From Costus lasius (Eukaryota > Streptophyta > Magnoliopsida > Zingiberales > Costaceae), in assembly GCA_027563935.2 (NCBI GenBank), contig JANVAS020000231.1, positions 15,456,001 to 15,520,000 on the forward strand: DNA of 64,000 bases, read 5' to 3'. A program made the position numbers and the translations under genes. This document shows, one piece after another, positions 23,333-33,701 of this stretch. The notes beneath the pieces are model-generated. The model was not told the DNA's origin. It did no database searches and saw only the letters and a program-made list of their open reading frames with translations. Within the stretch, counting starts at the first letter, position 1, and every line of letters starts with the position of its first letter.

Positions 23333-24049
23333 ATCTCCCACTTGCACTTAATCTAATGGTTGAGAAATCTCAAACCCATATTATTACAGTGCTTCTCATG
23401 CTTCTGCTGCGCCAGAGGCTTGGTAAGCGGGTCTGCCAGATTGTCATCTGTATGAACCTTGCAGATTTTGATCTCGCCGCGATCTATGATCTCCCTGATC
23501 AAGTGAAACCGTCTCTGTATGTGCTTGGACTTCTGGTGCGACCGTGGTTCCTTTGCTTGTGCGATTGCTCCAGTGTTATCACAGAAGATAACCAAAGGAT
23601 CTGCACTCGAAGGAACAACACCAAGTTCTCTCACGAACTTACGAATCCACACTGCCTCCTTGGATGCTTCCGAGGCTGCAACATACTCGGCTTCTGTTGT
23701 GGAATCAGCAACAGTTGACTGTTTGAAACTCTTCCACACCACTGCTCCTCCATTCAAGCTAAAAACATAGCCTGATTGCGATCGGAAATCATCCTGGTCA
23801 GACTGGAATGAAGCGTCAGTATATCCTTCAATACTGAGTTCTTCCTGACCACCATATATCAAGAACATATCTTTGGTCCTCCGCAGATATTTTAAGATGT
23901 TCTTGACTGCAATCCAGTGTGCCTGACCTGGATTACTTTGGAAACGACTGGTCACGCTTAACCCGTAAGCGACATCTGGGCGAGTACACAACATCGCATA
24001 CATAATGGATCCAATAGCCGAAGCATAAGGCGTATTGTCCATTTCATCT
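23333..24049 (-). pseudogene. Truncated second internal region of B (RNase H and end of RT)
   Basis: Starts with the PPT complement, then the RNase H coding end (stop at 23353) back to the MDNTPYASAIGS region of RT. STTEAE and DNTGA are intact. It is cut at 24049. The open frame that continues to 24204 crosses into unrelated H2 LTR sequence and is not a real fusion protein. Confidence 0.9.
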
Positions 24050-24070
24050 GGGTGAGTACACAACATCGCA
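24047..24070. repeat. 24-bp junction filler copied from 23975-23998
   Basis: The B fragment ends and a 24-bp sequence follows that matches B 72 bp earlier (23975-23998) with one difference (C to T). H2 LTR sequence starts after it. This looks like templated filler at a repaired break. Confidence 0.65.
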
Positions 24071-24565
24071 ACACCTTCTTCTTCCATGGGCACAAAAGAA
24101 GGCTTGGAGTCTTCTTCCTTCTTTGATGATGTATCCCTTGGAGGGATTAGCACATGAAGAAGGATTTTTCTTCTATTGGCGCAACTTCCATGAAGTTGGC
24201 GCATGTGAAGAAGAAAGGAGAGGAAGAGGAGTTTACAATATCTCTTCTCATCATCTTAGTGCATCTCCTTGGGGAGATTGGTGCTTACATTGATGGAGAA
24301 GAAGATATCATCATGGGCGCATCTTCATGATGGCGCATACCATGAGGAAAAGTGGCTAGACATGAGATTGACACAAGTTATAGAGCTTCCCTCTCCTTGT
24401 GGTCAATCTCCTCCCTTCATCACCTCTTTGGCGCATCTTGGAGATGGCGAAACAAAGAGAGCAGCAATATAGGCAATAGGATCTTCCTCCCGAAGGATAG
24501 CACCAGGCGTGGAGTGAAGAGAATCTTGAGCAGTCTGTGTGTGTATGATTGTAGAGGGCGGACAC
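24071..24565 (+). repeat. H2 LTR, middle part
   Basis: Only the last 100 bases align readily with the solo LTR (GGATCTTCCTCCCG versus GGATCTTCTTCCCG near 26248, then GGCGTGGA and AGAGGGCG). The earlier part is diverged but GGCGCA-rich like the family. It is interrupted at GACAC (24561-24565) by the solo LTR. About 1 kb of H2 LTR is missing between 14245 and this piece. Confidence 0.6.
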
Positions 24566-26005
24566 TGTTGGTGTATATGCCCTAGGACCTAGTTTTGGTC
24601 AACTTATGTACTACTTGACATTGATATTTATATATCATTCTGGCATTGTCGTTATCATTGTTTGACTACACCTGCGATTGTGTACTTACATGATAATGTC
24701 CCTGGAGACAGATTGGATCTGTGCTCGAATTATAATCCCCAGTCGATGTACCTTAGTGGATATGGGACAGCTATGGTACTTGTGAGACTGGTATGTGGGC
24801 TGGTTAGGCACGTGGTGCTAACGCAGACATATGAGTATATCATTGGGGATATACTGGATAGACCCGCTATGAGGCTATGACTTGGTGTCATGAGTTATCC
24901 TCATAAGTGACAGGAGATGCATTGATCCCTTGACTTGAGGTCATTAATCATTCTATATGGTTAGGGACTTGCTTTGATACAACCTAACACCTTGCCGTAG
25001 CTGGGAGGTCATAACGGTTGTTATTGAGCATGTCACGACCCATATGAGAAGATCAATAGACAGACATAGGATTTGCCCCTTCCCTAAGGAAGTATGATAT
25101 CCATGGAGCTCCTTTATGGTTCTATGACTGAGAGTGTATGGCCATACCCAGGTAAGAACCTGTTTTAGTCATAGCCATGTGATTGGATGAAAACAAGTGG
25201 TGACACACTTGTCCAATCGGATATCAGTACGGCAAAGAGACTGTAATGCATCTGTACCTAGTTGCGATGATGGGGATGTCGATGTCGATATCCATTCCAA
25301 CGACCTGGGTAGCAGCGATGCACTGCTAGGTGCCACTCACTGCTTGTGATGACCTTTGGTCAGCACTGCCAGCGTCAGAGGAACCTACAGGGTCGCACAC
25401 CTTGATACTTGAGTTCTCGTATTGATCGGGAAGCCTTATGATCGAGTTATTGGATAACTCGGATCTAATTGGGAGATTTCATCAGCGCCAATGGGCCTGA
25501 TGAGATGGAAGAATGTTATTGGAGCCAAACTTCATTTTTGGCAGGTTGACCCGTATTTGACCATGGTTGGTCACATTTGGATTAGGGTTGCATTGGATTG
25601 GATCCAAGTGCTTAATCAACCTATGCAATGATGTTTGGGCTAGCTCATTATGCAATGAGGCCCAATAACAAGTTCTCATGAAGAGATGAGAGGCTAAAAG
25701 GGTATAATGGGGAGAAACATGAACCATTAAGCGCCTAGGGGCATAATGGGGTCATGTTGGCGCCTTTGCTTCATTATGGAAGTAAAGGGCGCCTCCCCCT
25801 CTCTTCCTAGGATGGAATGCATGCCCCTATGGCATTGCTTGAGGCGCAAGGCAAGGCCTTGGCGCACAAGGAAAGGCGTGGGAACAAAAGGTAAGGTTGA
25901 ATGAGAATTATGGAAATGTCTTGAAGACTTTCCTTATCTCAAACCTCCTCATCCTAGCCCTACACTTGTCATGATCCTAGCCATTACCCTAACCGCCTCT
26001 TGCCC

Positions 26006-26013
26006 TATAAATA
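26006..26013 (+). promoter_or_regulatory. TATA box of the L2 LTR
   Basis: TATAAATA within CCCTATAAATATG, about 500 bp from the LTR end. The right-edge LTR has TATATAAG at the comparable place (63866-63873, minus). Confidence 0.55.
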
Positions 26014-26437
26014 TGACCCTAGTCGCCCCCTCTTGTGTGCAATTAAATCCTTGAAGGCGTGAACACAAGGAGAGGGGCGAGTGCTTGGAGCAAGGGCGCA
26101 TCTTCCATAACCGCAAGCCTCTTCCTCCTTTCCTCTTGGCGCAAGGAGATCTAGGGCTTGGCAGCTTGGGCGGTTTTCCTTCTTCACTTGGCGCATCTTT
26201 TCTCTGAGTAGCGCAAGTGAAGTAGAGTATCTCCCTAAGGCTTGGATCTTCTTCCCGAGGCTAGCACCGGGCGTGGAAGAAGAGAACTCAAGAGATCCGT
26301 GTGTGCGAGACTGCAGAGGGCGAACACTTGGGCGCCTTCATCGACATCGCTCTACATTACTCTTAAGGTATTTCCTAACTCATCGTGTCGACTCCCTTGC
26401 ATGCGATCTTCACTGGGTTTTTGGGACCGGCCTGTTT

Positions 26438-26502
26438 CGGGGACATTCTTCCGCTGCGAAAAATGTATGTCCATAACTCTGAAAAATTGTAAAATGTCCC
26501 CG
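26438..26502 (+). promoter_or_regulatory. U5 stem-loop of the solo LTR
   Basis: CGGGGACATT (26438-26447) is perfectly complementary to AATGTCCCCG (26493-26502). The loop opens with CTTCCGCTGCG. The right-edge LTR and H2 keep the pairing with different arm sequences. Confidence 0.6.
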
Positions 26503-26520
26503 GGGTTTCCCAACAGACAC

Positions 26521-26699
26521 TTGTGCGCCTCTTCTTCATCATCACCAGCCCCTAGGATTATGTGAATAAAGGTATATTACTCTGACACATCTGGTGGATC
26601 ACTCATAAGGGATCTTGGCTCTTAGGGTTATCCTATTTCGGGCCAACGCTTCCGCTATTATTAAAATTTTAAAAATTGGCCCGGGGATTCCCAACCAAT
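26521..26699 (+). repeat. H2 LTR, right end
   Basis: Continues H2 after the solo LTR and its GACAC copy. It includes the stem CGGGCCAA (26639-26646) with TTGGCCCG (26676-26683) around a CTTCCGCT loop, then GGGGATTCCCAAC at the eroded LTR end. Confidence 0.7.
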
Positions 26700-27505
26700 T
26701 GAGTATGTCACAACCCATATATGAAAATCAATGTGTAGACAAAAGGATTTGCCCCTTCCTATACCATGGAGCTCCTCTATGGTTCTATGAATGAAAGTGT
26801 ATGGCCATACCCAGGTGAAAACCTTATTTAGTCATGACCATGTGATTGGGTGAAAACAAGTGATGACACACTTGTCCAATCGGATATCAGTTCAGAAAAG
26901 GGACTATAATGTATATGTACCTAGTCGCGATGATAGGGATGTCGATGTCGATATCCATTCCAATGACTTAGGTAGCAGCGATGCACTACTAGGTGCCACT
27001 CACTGCTAGTGATGACTTTAGGTTAGCACTGCCAACGTCAGAGGAACCTATAGGGTCGCACACCAAGATACTCAAGTTCTCGTATTGATCGGGAAGCCTT
27101 ATGATCGAGTTATTGGATAACTCAGATCTATTTTGGAGATTTCATCAGCGCCAATGGGCCTGTTGAGATGGAAGAAAGTTATTGAAACCAAACTTCATTT
27201 TTGGCATGTTGACCCGAAATTGACCAAGACTGGTCACACTTGGATTAGGGTTGCATTGGATTGGATCTAATGGCTTAATCAACCCATGCAATGAAGTTTG
27301 GGCTTGCTCATTACCCAAGGAGGCCCAATAACAAGTTATCATGAAGAAGTAATGGGCTAAAAGGGTAGAATGGGGAGAAGTGTCACCCCATTGGCGCCTA
27401 GGGGCATAATGGGGCGAGGGAGTAGCATTTTGCTTCATTTGGAAGCTTTATGCGCCTAGCCCTTGTGCCTTTGATGGAATGCTTGCCCTTAAGGCAAGTC
27501 TTGGG
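26700..27505 (+). repeat. H1 3' LTR, right part (truncated)
   Basis: Matches solo LTR sequence from about 25030 to 25830 (for example GAGTATGTCACAACCC and GGCGCCTAGGGGCATAATGG). Similarity fades near 27490-27505, so the U5 end and right flank of H1 are missing. The next sequence is degenerate and leads into G1. Confidence 0.8.
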
Positions 27506-27526
27506 GCTGATATGGCTTGAGAGCTT

Positions 27527-29729
27527 CTAAGGAAACTCTTGGGGTGCATATGGATTAGTGGCCAAAAATGGTCTACCAAGTATAATAGGGTTTTTTGAAT
27601 TTTCCTCCATATCCAGCACTATAAAATCAGCAGGTATGAAAAACTTACCAATTTGAACAAGAACATTTTCTAAAATACCAACCGGATGCTTTATTGATGA
27701 ATCAGCAAGTTGCAAAGACATTGAGGTTGGTTTGAGCTCTCCAATGTTCAGTTTCTTACACACAGACAGAGGTATTATACTAACACTAGCACCGAGATCA
27801 CATAAGGCTCGGTCGAAAGTAACACTCCCAATAGAACAGGGGACAGAAAAGCTACCTAGATCTTTCAATTTGGGTGCAGCTTGTTTTGAGTGATGGCACT
27901 ACATTCTTTAGTTAAAGCAACAGTGCCATAATCTTCTATTTTTCTCTTGTTAGATAAAATTTCTTTTAAAAATTTTGCATATGTAGGCATTTGAGAAATA
28001 GCATCAGTGAGAGGAATATTAATATACAAGTTTTTCAAAACCTCCAAAAATTTCCCAAACTGCCTATCTAACTTTGCTTGCACAATCCTTTGGGGAAAAG
28101 GAATAGGTAGGCTATATGGTGGTGGTGAACTAGTTTTAGAATCATCAACCTTACATGGCAAATCACCTCTAGGTTCATCACCCTTGTGAGGTGACAAACT
28201 GGTTTGGGACTGCTTATGTGCAGGTTGTGATTCCAAAACTGGTTCACTCCTATGTTCAAGTCTGGGCTCTACGTCATCATCATCAAGAGACTCCCTAGGA
28301 TCATCCAATTGTTTTCCACTCCTTGTTGTGAAAGCATTGCAATATTCCCTAGGGTCAGGTTCAGGTTTTGCAGGTAATTTCCCTGGGGGTCTATATGGTG
28401 TATTAGCCTGTTGTGCTATCTGAGTTTCTAACATCTTGTTATGAGCAACAACACCATCCAACCTAGAGTTTATCTGCTTAAGGGTTTCTATAATCTCATC
28501 ATTTTTGCTTATCTGATTACCCATGAATCTCTCAAACATCTCTTCTAAACTAGATTTTTGGGGTTGACTCTGGTTTGACTATCTCTGGTTATACCCCCTA
28601 TTATCATTTTGCCCACTAGTTTGATTGTTACTTTTCCAAGATAGGTTAGGATGGTTGCGCCAACCAGGGTTGTAGGTATTGGAGTAAGAGTCATTAGATC
28701 TACCTTGATTATAATGCCCTACTTCATTCACTTGTTCCTCACCCTTATCAATAATGATTTTACACTCTCTAGCATGGTGCCCATTGTTCCCACAAACCTC
28801 ACAAACAATAGAAGATATAGCAGAGGTTTGCATTTGGAAAGAATCAAAACGGTTACATAACGAGTCTACCTTTTCTGCAAGAGAGCGCCAACCATCACCA
28901 TCGTTCTTACCTGAGGAGGCCGATAAAGCACTCCTCTCTCGGAAGCCCACTGGTTGTGGTTTAACGACATCTCCTCAATCAAGGCATGGGCTGCATCAAT
29001 AGTCTTGTTCATCAAAGCTCCCCCTGCAGCAGCATCAACCGTTAAGCGTGTGTTGTAAAGCAAACCATTATAGAAAGTCTGAATTAAAACCCAGTCTTCC
29101 ACTCCATGGTGGGGGCACTTCCGTTGGAGCTCATTAAAGCGCTCCCATGCTTCACTCATCGATTCTCCATCTCTCTGGGCAAAGCCTGTGATTTGGTTCC
29201 TCAACTGGATCATTTTACTGGGAGGAAAGTACTTCTGCAAGAAGGCATTTGACAAGCGCTCCCAATTAGTGAACGTTCCAGTTGGATGTGCATGAAGCCA
29301 GGCTTTTGCTCTGTCCCTGAGAGAAAAAGGAAACAGTCTTAGTCTGAGGGCATCGTCAGATACACCATTAATCTTTATGGTGTCACAGAATTCAAGGAAA
29401 AAGGATAAGTGTTGGTTTGGATCTTCCAAAGGAGATCCTCTAAACTGATTCTGTTGAATCATCGATAAGAACGTTGGCTTGATCTCAAAGTTGTTCGCAT
29501 CTATAGCAGGCCTAGTGATGCTGGAATGAATTCCTTATGTATTTGGGGCTGCATAGTCGCGCAATCTCCTTCTTTCAGCCATGATGGATTCTTCTTCTCT
29601 TTCTTCTACAACTTGTGTCTCCTCAAATCTCAATCTCTTTCGCAGTCTCAGAGTCTTGTTTATCTCAGGATCAAAAGGTACAAGTGGTCCTGACCTATGA
29701 TTCCTGTGCATGCAAAGCAGATAGAACAA
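27527..29729 (-). pseudogene. G1 gypsy (Athila/Tat-like) gag and protease, broken
   Basis: In minus-strand order: amino-terminal region with RSGPLVPFDPEINKTLR and MAERRRLRDYAAPNT; retrotransposon Gag capsid region (LRLFPFSLRDRAKAWLHA, FLQKYFPPSK) at 29462-28866; zinc knuckle CEVCGNNGHHAREC near 28790; a coiled-coil-like stretch (ETLKQINSRLDG) near 28480; and an aspartic protease (CDLGASVSIIPLSVCKK, ILGRPFLAT) ending near 27560. Breaks: TAA at 29535, a frameshift near 28900, TAG near 28579, and a frameshift near 27866. RT, integrase and the 3' end are missing because the element is cut where H1 LTR sequence ends. The domain set and tRNA-Asp PBS place it near Athila. Confidence 0.9.
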
Positions 29730-29825
29730 TTGATTTCAAGAAAATAGAAAATAAACAAAAAAAAACAGTAAATAAAACCTAGTCTAGTAATAATCTCGAT
29801 ATCTTCAATATCGACAAAACCAAGG

Positions 29826-29843
29826 TCCCCGGCAACGGCGCCA
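29826..29843 (-). other. Primer binding site of G1 (tRNA-Asp)
   Basis: TGGCGCCGTTGCCGGGGA on the minus strand, separated by AGTTTT from the LTR end; the standard Athila/Tat PBS. Confidence 0.93.
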
Positions 29844-29849
29844 AAAACT

Positions 29850-30217
29850 TATTGTGTCTGCAAGTGCACGGATACTCGAAGTAATATAAAAATATCGAAC
29901 CACAGAGACCTTGTTGTCAAGTACTGAATAATTGATTTCTCGCTAGCTAGGCAATCGAAAAATAGTGAATCAAACTATCGAAAAGAACACGGAGAAAATA
30001 TCAGAGAGGAAATTGGGACTAGGGGTTCATCTACTTTAATTTCTAATGACTAGATTAAGATAAGTATTTGTCAATCTAATTCTATTATGATAAAGGTAAA
30101 ATTTACTTTTTAAATAAATTGTCTCGCTCTCGCGCAGACAACCATACAAAGAACCGATCCCCACTCTCGTGCAAGATCTATTCAATGCTGAGAATAAGTA
30201 AATCATCAACTAAGAAC
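29850..30217 (-). repeat. G1 5' LTR, inner part
   Basis: Matches the 3' 370 bases of the G2 LTR. The terminal CA appears mutated to TA (ends CAATA where G2 has CAACA). It is interrupted at 30217 by element C; the remainder is 39284-40872. Confidence 0.85.
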
Positions 30218-31889
30218 TGTTGGGGTATGCCCTTAAGGCTAATGTTTGAGGCCTTGGGATTGTATCAGTATCATGTAATAAACTCTTATGTTTATAAAGG
30301 CATGGTTATTATTCAGGTTGTTACCTTGTCTGCTGTAATAAGTGTACTTCTGAATAATGTCTCAAAGCTGTTCAGCTAGGCTGACATGCAGTAAAGTCCT
30401 TAGTCGAGATATCTTGGTGAACATGAGACAGCCTTGATATGATTGAGACTAATATGTGTTCTAATCTTATAGGATGCTTCGAGTATGGAATAAGATGTAG
30501 ACTCATGGGTACATTGGATGTACTGGACAGACCCTACTAGGATATTCAGTTGCTTGTCACAATGTGAATAATCCTTGATTGCGACAAGTGGCACATTTCC
30601 TCTGACTTGAGATCACTTGTGTTTTCTAAATGATGATTGTCATTGTTTTGAGGTAGTTCAATATCATTTGAAACATAATGATTATAGACTATCTTGGATG
30701 GTGAGCTTGAGTCAGGTTAGGGCACTAGTGATAGATATAGGATTGCCGTCTCCTTGTTAAAGGAGTGTGATGTTCTAAAGGGGCCCCCCTGGATGAGATG
30801 ATTGAGAAAGTGTATGGCCATACCCAGGTGACTATGTTCATCTGATCTAATCATGCTCATCATATTGGAGTTACAGGCTTGACACGCTTGTCCAATAAGA
30901 ACATCCAGTGGCAAAGGAAATTTGCATGCCTAGTGAGTTGATTCACACTTGTGCTGTTTTTGGGTGTAGTCTTGGAAGACTCTTTTCTTTATATCGGGAG
31001 ACAGTGATGTGTTGCTAGATACCCCTCACTGATCGTGATGACGTAAGTTATCGTTACCGACATTTAAAGGAAACCCTCAGGGTCGCACAATTTGATGATA
31101 TGGCTTACTTAAGTCAGATCGTGTGGACTGAATTGTTTAAGTTCAGTTTAAAGGGATTTGATCTCTGATTGTAAGTGAGATCTGGTCTGATCATGTTTGA
31201 TTGATTAGGGCTTGAGATCGGTAAGCTTTGATCGAGAGAATAGATGCTAGATCGGTGAGATCAGAAGCATCAAGAGATCAACGGTTAGATCTGGAGCCTT
31301 AGGGTTTATTTGAGATCTAGACTTGATTGCTTGGCTTGATTGGTTCTTAAACCGAACCAAATTGAACCAGCTCATGAAATGAGCGCATGGTTCAAGGCGT
31401 GGCGACATGTTCACTTGGCGTGAACATTGGAGCGATGAGTGGTTGCTATTTTTAGTAACCATGATCTCCACTTGGAGATGGCTCACGTTCGAATAGAGGG
31501 TTCTCTATTCTCGTCACTCAAACTCATTCCTCTTGACACCTTTTGGTGTGCGGCGACAACTTGAAGCATAGAGGAAGATTCGGCCAAGAGAGATCGACAT
31601 CTCCATCCCTTTCCTTTCGATCAAAGACATCTTGGACGATCCTTGCTAGCACAAGGGACGACAAGAAGCAAGCCGTCGCTCATCTTGTGTGTGACGATTT
31701 GGAGGAGACCTTCGTTGTTCTCTTGCTTCCAAGGCGCCATCTTGAAATGGCTATGGTATGAATCGCATCTTCTCTATTCATGTTTCTAAAGTTGATCATA
31801 TAATGCATGCTCTTCGACCCTTGAATCCGCTGCCTATCATGTTGCGCCACTTTAGGGTTTCGCACCCCTCATGAAAGGGGTTCCCTGCA
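30218..31889 (+). repeat. 5' LTR of element C
   Basis: 1672 bp, TGTTGGGG to CCCTGCA. Near the end ACCCT (31817-31821) can pair with AGGGT (31854-31858) around a loop with TCCGCTGCC. A separate CCCCT/AGGGG hairpin lies 5-25 bases from the end. Confidence 0.95.
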
Positions 31890-31891
31890 AT

Positions 31892-31903
31892 TGGTATCAG
31901 AGC
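31892..31903 (+). other. Primer binding site of element C (initiator tRNA-Met)
   Basis: TGGTATCAGAGC two bases after the LTR; exact initiator tRNA-Met complement. Confidence 0.94.
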
Positions 31904-33172
31904 AGGTTACATGCGCAATTATATGATTGCTTTGATTTTGTGTTCCATGAATGTTTAGATCTATATCATGCGTAATTTTATCATGTTAATATGTTTCATG
32001 TAGAAACCTATTTTATGTTTCATTTGCGCATGCATGTTGGCGCATGTTTGTTTTCTCAAAAATGGATCACATGCGCGCCTAACATTAGATCTAAGGCCCT
32101 GCTGTAAACCCTTAGACGGGTTATTAGGGTTGAAATCATCCCCTAGGTTAGATCCAACAGTCTGATCAGACTATCTGACAGCCTTGATGGGTCGACCAGA
32201 TAGCATCTGTGCGCAAGCATCAGATGGCTATAGGTCGACTGCAGACAGGCGTGTAGCGATGTCTGATTGAGACAACCTATGAACGCACATGAGTTAGGCC
32301 CGGGGTCACACCCGCTTGCCAGACCTCATTGTGGTCGTTCAGCCCTTGGCGCATGCATTGTTGACCTTTTGGTCGACTCAAGTCAGTTAGGACTTGGTGC
32401 ATGTAAGGGCACAGGATCTGACTAGGTTCGATGAGTGGATCCCTAGTAATGGACCGTTGTAAGGTAGTAAGGCTGATAAGGAAAAATAAAATTAATCTCA
32501 ATGGGGTTTTTCAAAAATTTTATTTTTCATGATTGGATCACATGATGTATGATGCCATATGTATGTTTATTTAGTCTTATGTGGGCTGCCCATGTTTAAT
32601 GTGTGCTGTGCTGGGGCCTGCGTGCCTGGAATCATTTTGTAAATTATTTTTAATTGTGATCTGCGTATCACCTTCTATTTAATTTATAAAATGTAATTGA
32701 CCTGTGAGTCAATCTTGTCTAGATAGATTAATTTGTAAATTAATCAGACAAGAGCATAGAGCACACTTGGCAGAGGCGCATGCAGCAGTGGCTTGACCAG
32801 GTGGGAGGTCCAGGGTTCGACTCTGGGACCAGGCGCATTTTCCCTGGTGGGCACACCTGAGCTGCAGATGGCGCTTGGGCCCTGGTTTGGGCCAAATGAG
32901 CAGCAAAAGACCCATGAAGAAAAGCAAGTGAAGACTTAAGTTGTTTAAGGTCTTACTTAGGCTACGGGCTTTTACCACATAAGATTCATGCTTTCTTTTA
33001 TTTGTTTAAATAAGTAGAACAGCATGATTTATTTATCTTCTGCTATCACCATAGGAATTGCATGATAGTGAAGAAGATAAAAGACCGTTAAAATCCAACG
33101 CTAAAATATCAAGCTCGTTAGCCTTCTGACGCAAAACCTCACTGTTCTGATTATCGTTGGAGCCGTGTTGTA

Positions 33173-33185
33173 CCCACTCAGTGGG
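33173..33185 (+). promoter_or_regulatory. Self-complementary hairpin 1 in the C leader
   Basis: CCCACTCAGTGGG, preceded by TTGTA and followed by CAC. A sister copy at 33382 has CCAACTCAGTTGG in the same context, so one C-G pair has become A-T. Palindromes of this kind can form dimers, so a role in RNA dimerisation is plausible. Confidence 0.45.
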
Positions 33186-33381
33186 CACGTCCATCTATCT
33201 TCAGACGGTGCGGGATTACACCTGCGTGTTACAGAGTAGGGATTTATCCCTTCTCGTTGCTCAGCATAGCACGTGGTGGTCCAGGGAGTAGGTCGGGTCA
33301 GCTTGACCATGTTGGCTACATATGTGGCGCATATGGTAGCGCATGGAGGCAGCCATCTGTGGGGTCAGAGATTGTGTTGTA

Positions 33382-33394
33382 CCAACTCAGTTGG
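33382..33394 (+). promoter_or_regulatory. Self-complementary hairpin 2 in the C leader
   Basis: CCAACTCAGTTGG in the context TTGTA...CAC, 209 bp downstream of hairpin 1. It is kept in A (6533-6545) and B. Confidence 0.45.
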
Positions 33395-33493
33395 CACAGT
33401 CTGCTGGATTGCCCAGATGAAGGGGAATCGCACGGGTTGGCGATTGGCAGGCAGCCTACCAGAGATTAGTGCTTGTACTCTCTGTGCATCTTA

Positions 33494-33548
33494 TCTCGCC
33501 TGAGCGGGACGCGAAGACCAAGTATGAAATCTGGATCCCATCTCACTA
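33494..33548 (+). promoter_or_regulatory. Leader hairpin plus conserved block (element C)
   Basis: TCTCGC (33494-33499) pairs with GCGGGA (33504-33509) over a CTGA loop, followed by CGCGAAG (33510-33516) and GGATCCCATCTCACTA (33533-33548). It is the counterpart of the H1 element at 104-157. Confidence 0.5.
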
Positions 33549-33649
33549 AAAGAGTTCTACTCTTTCAGGCTGTTTTGCTAGATTTTTCAGCCAGATAAAA
33601 TAGTGAGAAAAAGAATCTTTCTTAAGTCCTGATTGATTCTTAACATTGA

Positions 33650-33680
33650 TACTGACCTTGCTGTTCTTGCATTGTTGTAG
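33650..33680 (+). promoter_or_regulatory. Candidate 3' splice site before C gag
   Basis: TACTGAC (33650-33656), a pyrimidine-rich run, then TGTTGTAG ending at 33680; the branch A to AG distance is about 25 nt. Gag ATG is at 33702. The layout matches H1 with a different branch motif. A donor could be AG/GTTACA just after the PBS, but it is not kept in B. Confidence 0.45.
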
Positions 33681-33701
33681 ATACCTGCAGCAACGAACAC
33701 C

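Larger units (their letters stand above)
14246..24049 (-). mobile_element. Element B: copia with LTR-internal-LTR-partial internal structure
   Basis: L1-family element on the minus strand. Two 1673-bp LTRs (14246-15918 and 21660-23332) flank a full internal region. The right LTR is followed not by flanking DNA but by 717 bp that repeats 15919-16635 at exactly the same 7414-bp offset. B is therefore a tandem unit whose second copy is cut off in RNase H/RT at 24049. This suggests unequal recombination between two copies followed by a deletion that also removed about 1 kb of the H2 LTR. The left flank is ACAGG (14241-14245); the matching right flank is lost. LTR differences by eye number about six. 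Confidence 0.88.
24566..26515 (+). mobile_element. Solo LTR, L2 copia family (1950 bp)
   Basis: Starts TGTTGGTGTATATGCCC and ends GGTTTCCCAACA, flanked by the perfect 5-bp duplication GACAC (24561-24565 and 26516-26520). There is no internal region or PBS/PPT, so it is a solo LTR left by LTR-LTR recombination. It sits inside an older LTR of its own family and gives the best full-length view of the L2 LTR. Confidence 0.93.
31904..33701 (+). other. Untranslated leader of element C
   Basis: 1.8 kb without a convincing element-sense ORF. It holds the twin self-complementary 13-mers, the conserved hairpin block and the acceptor-like signal annotated separately. Confidence 0.75.

Noticed and set aside
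24050..24204. Fusion of RNase H to a novel amino-terminal segment
   Set aside because: The open frame only crosses the deletion junction into LTR DNA; no start context or conserved sequence supports a product.
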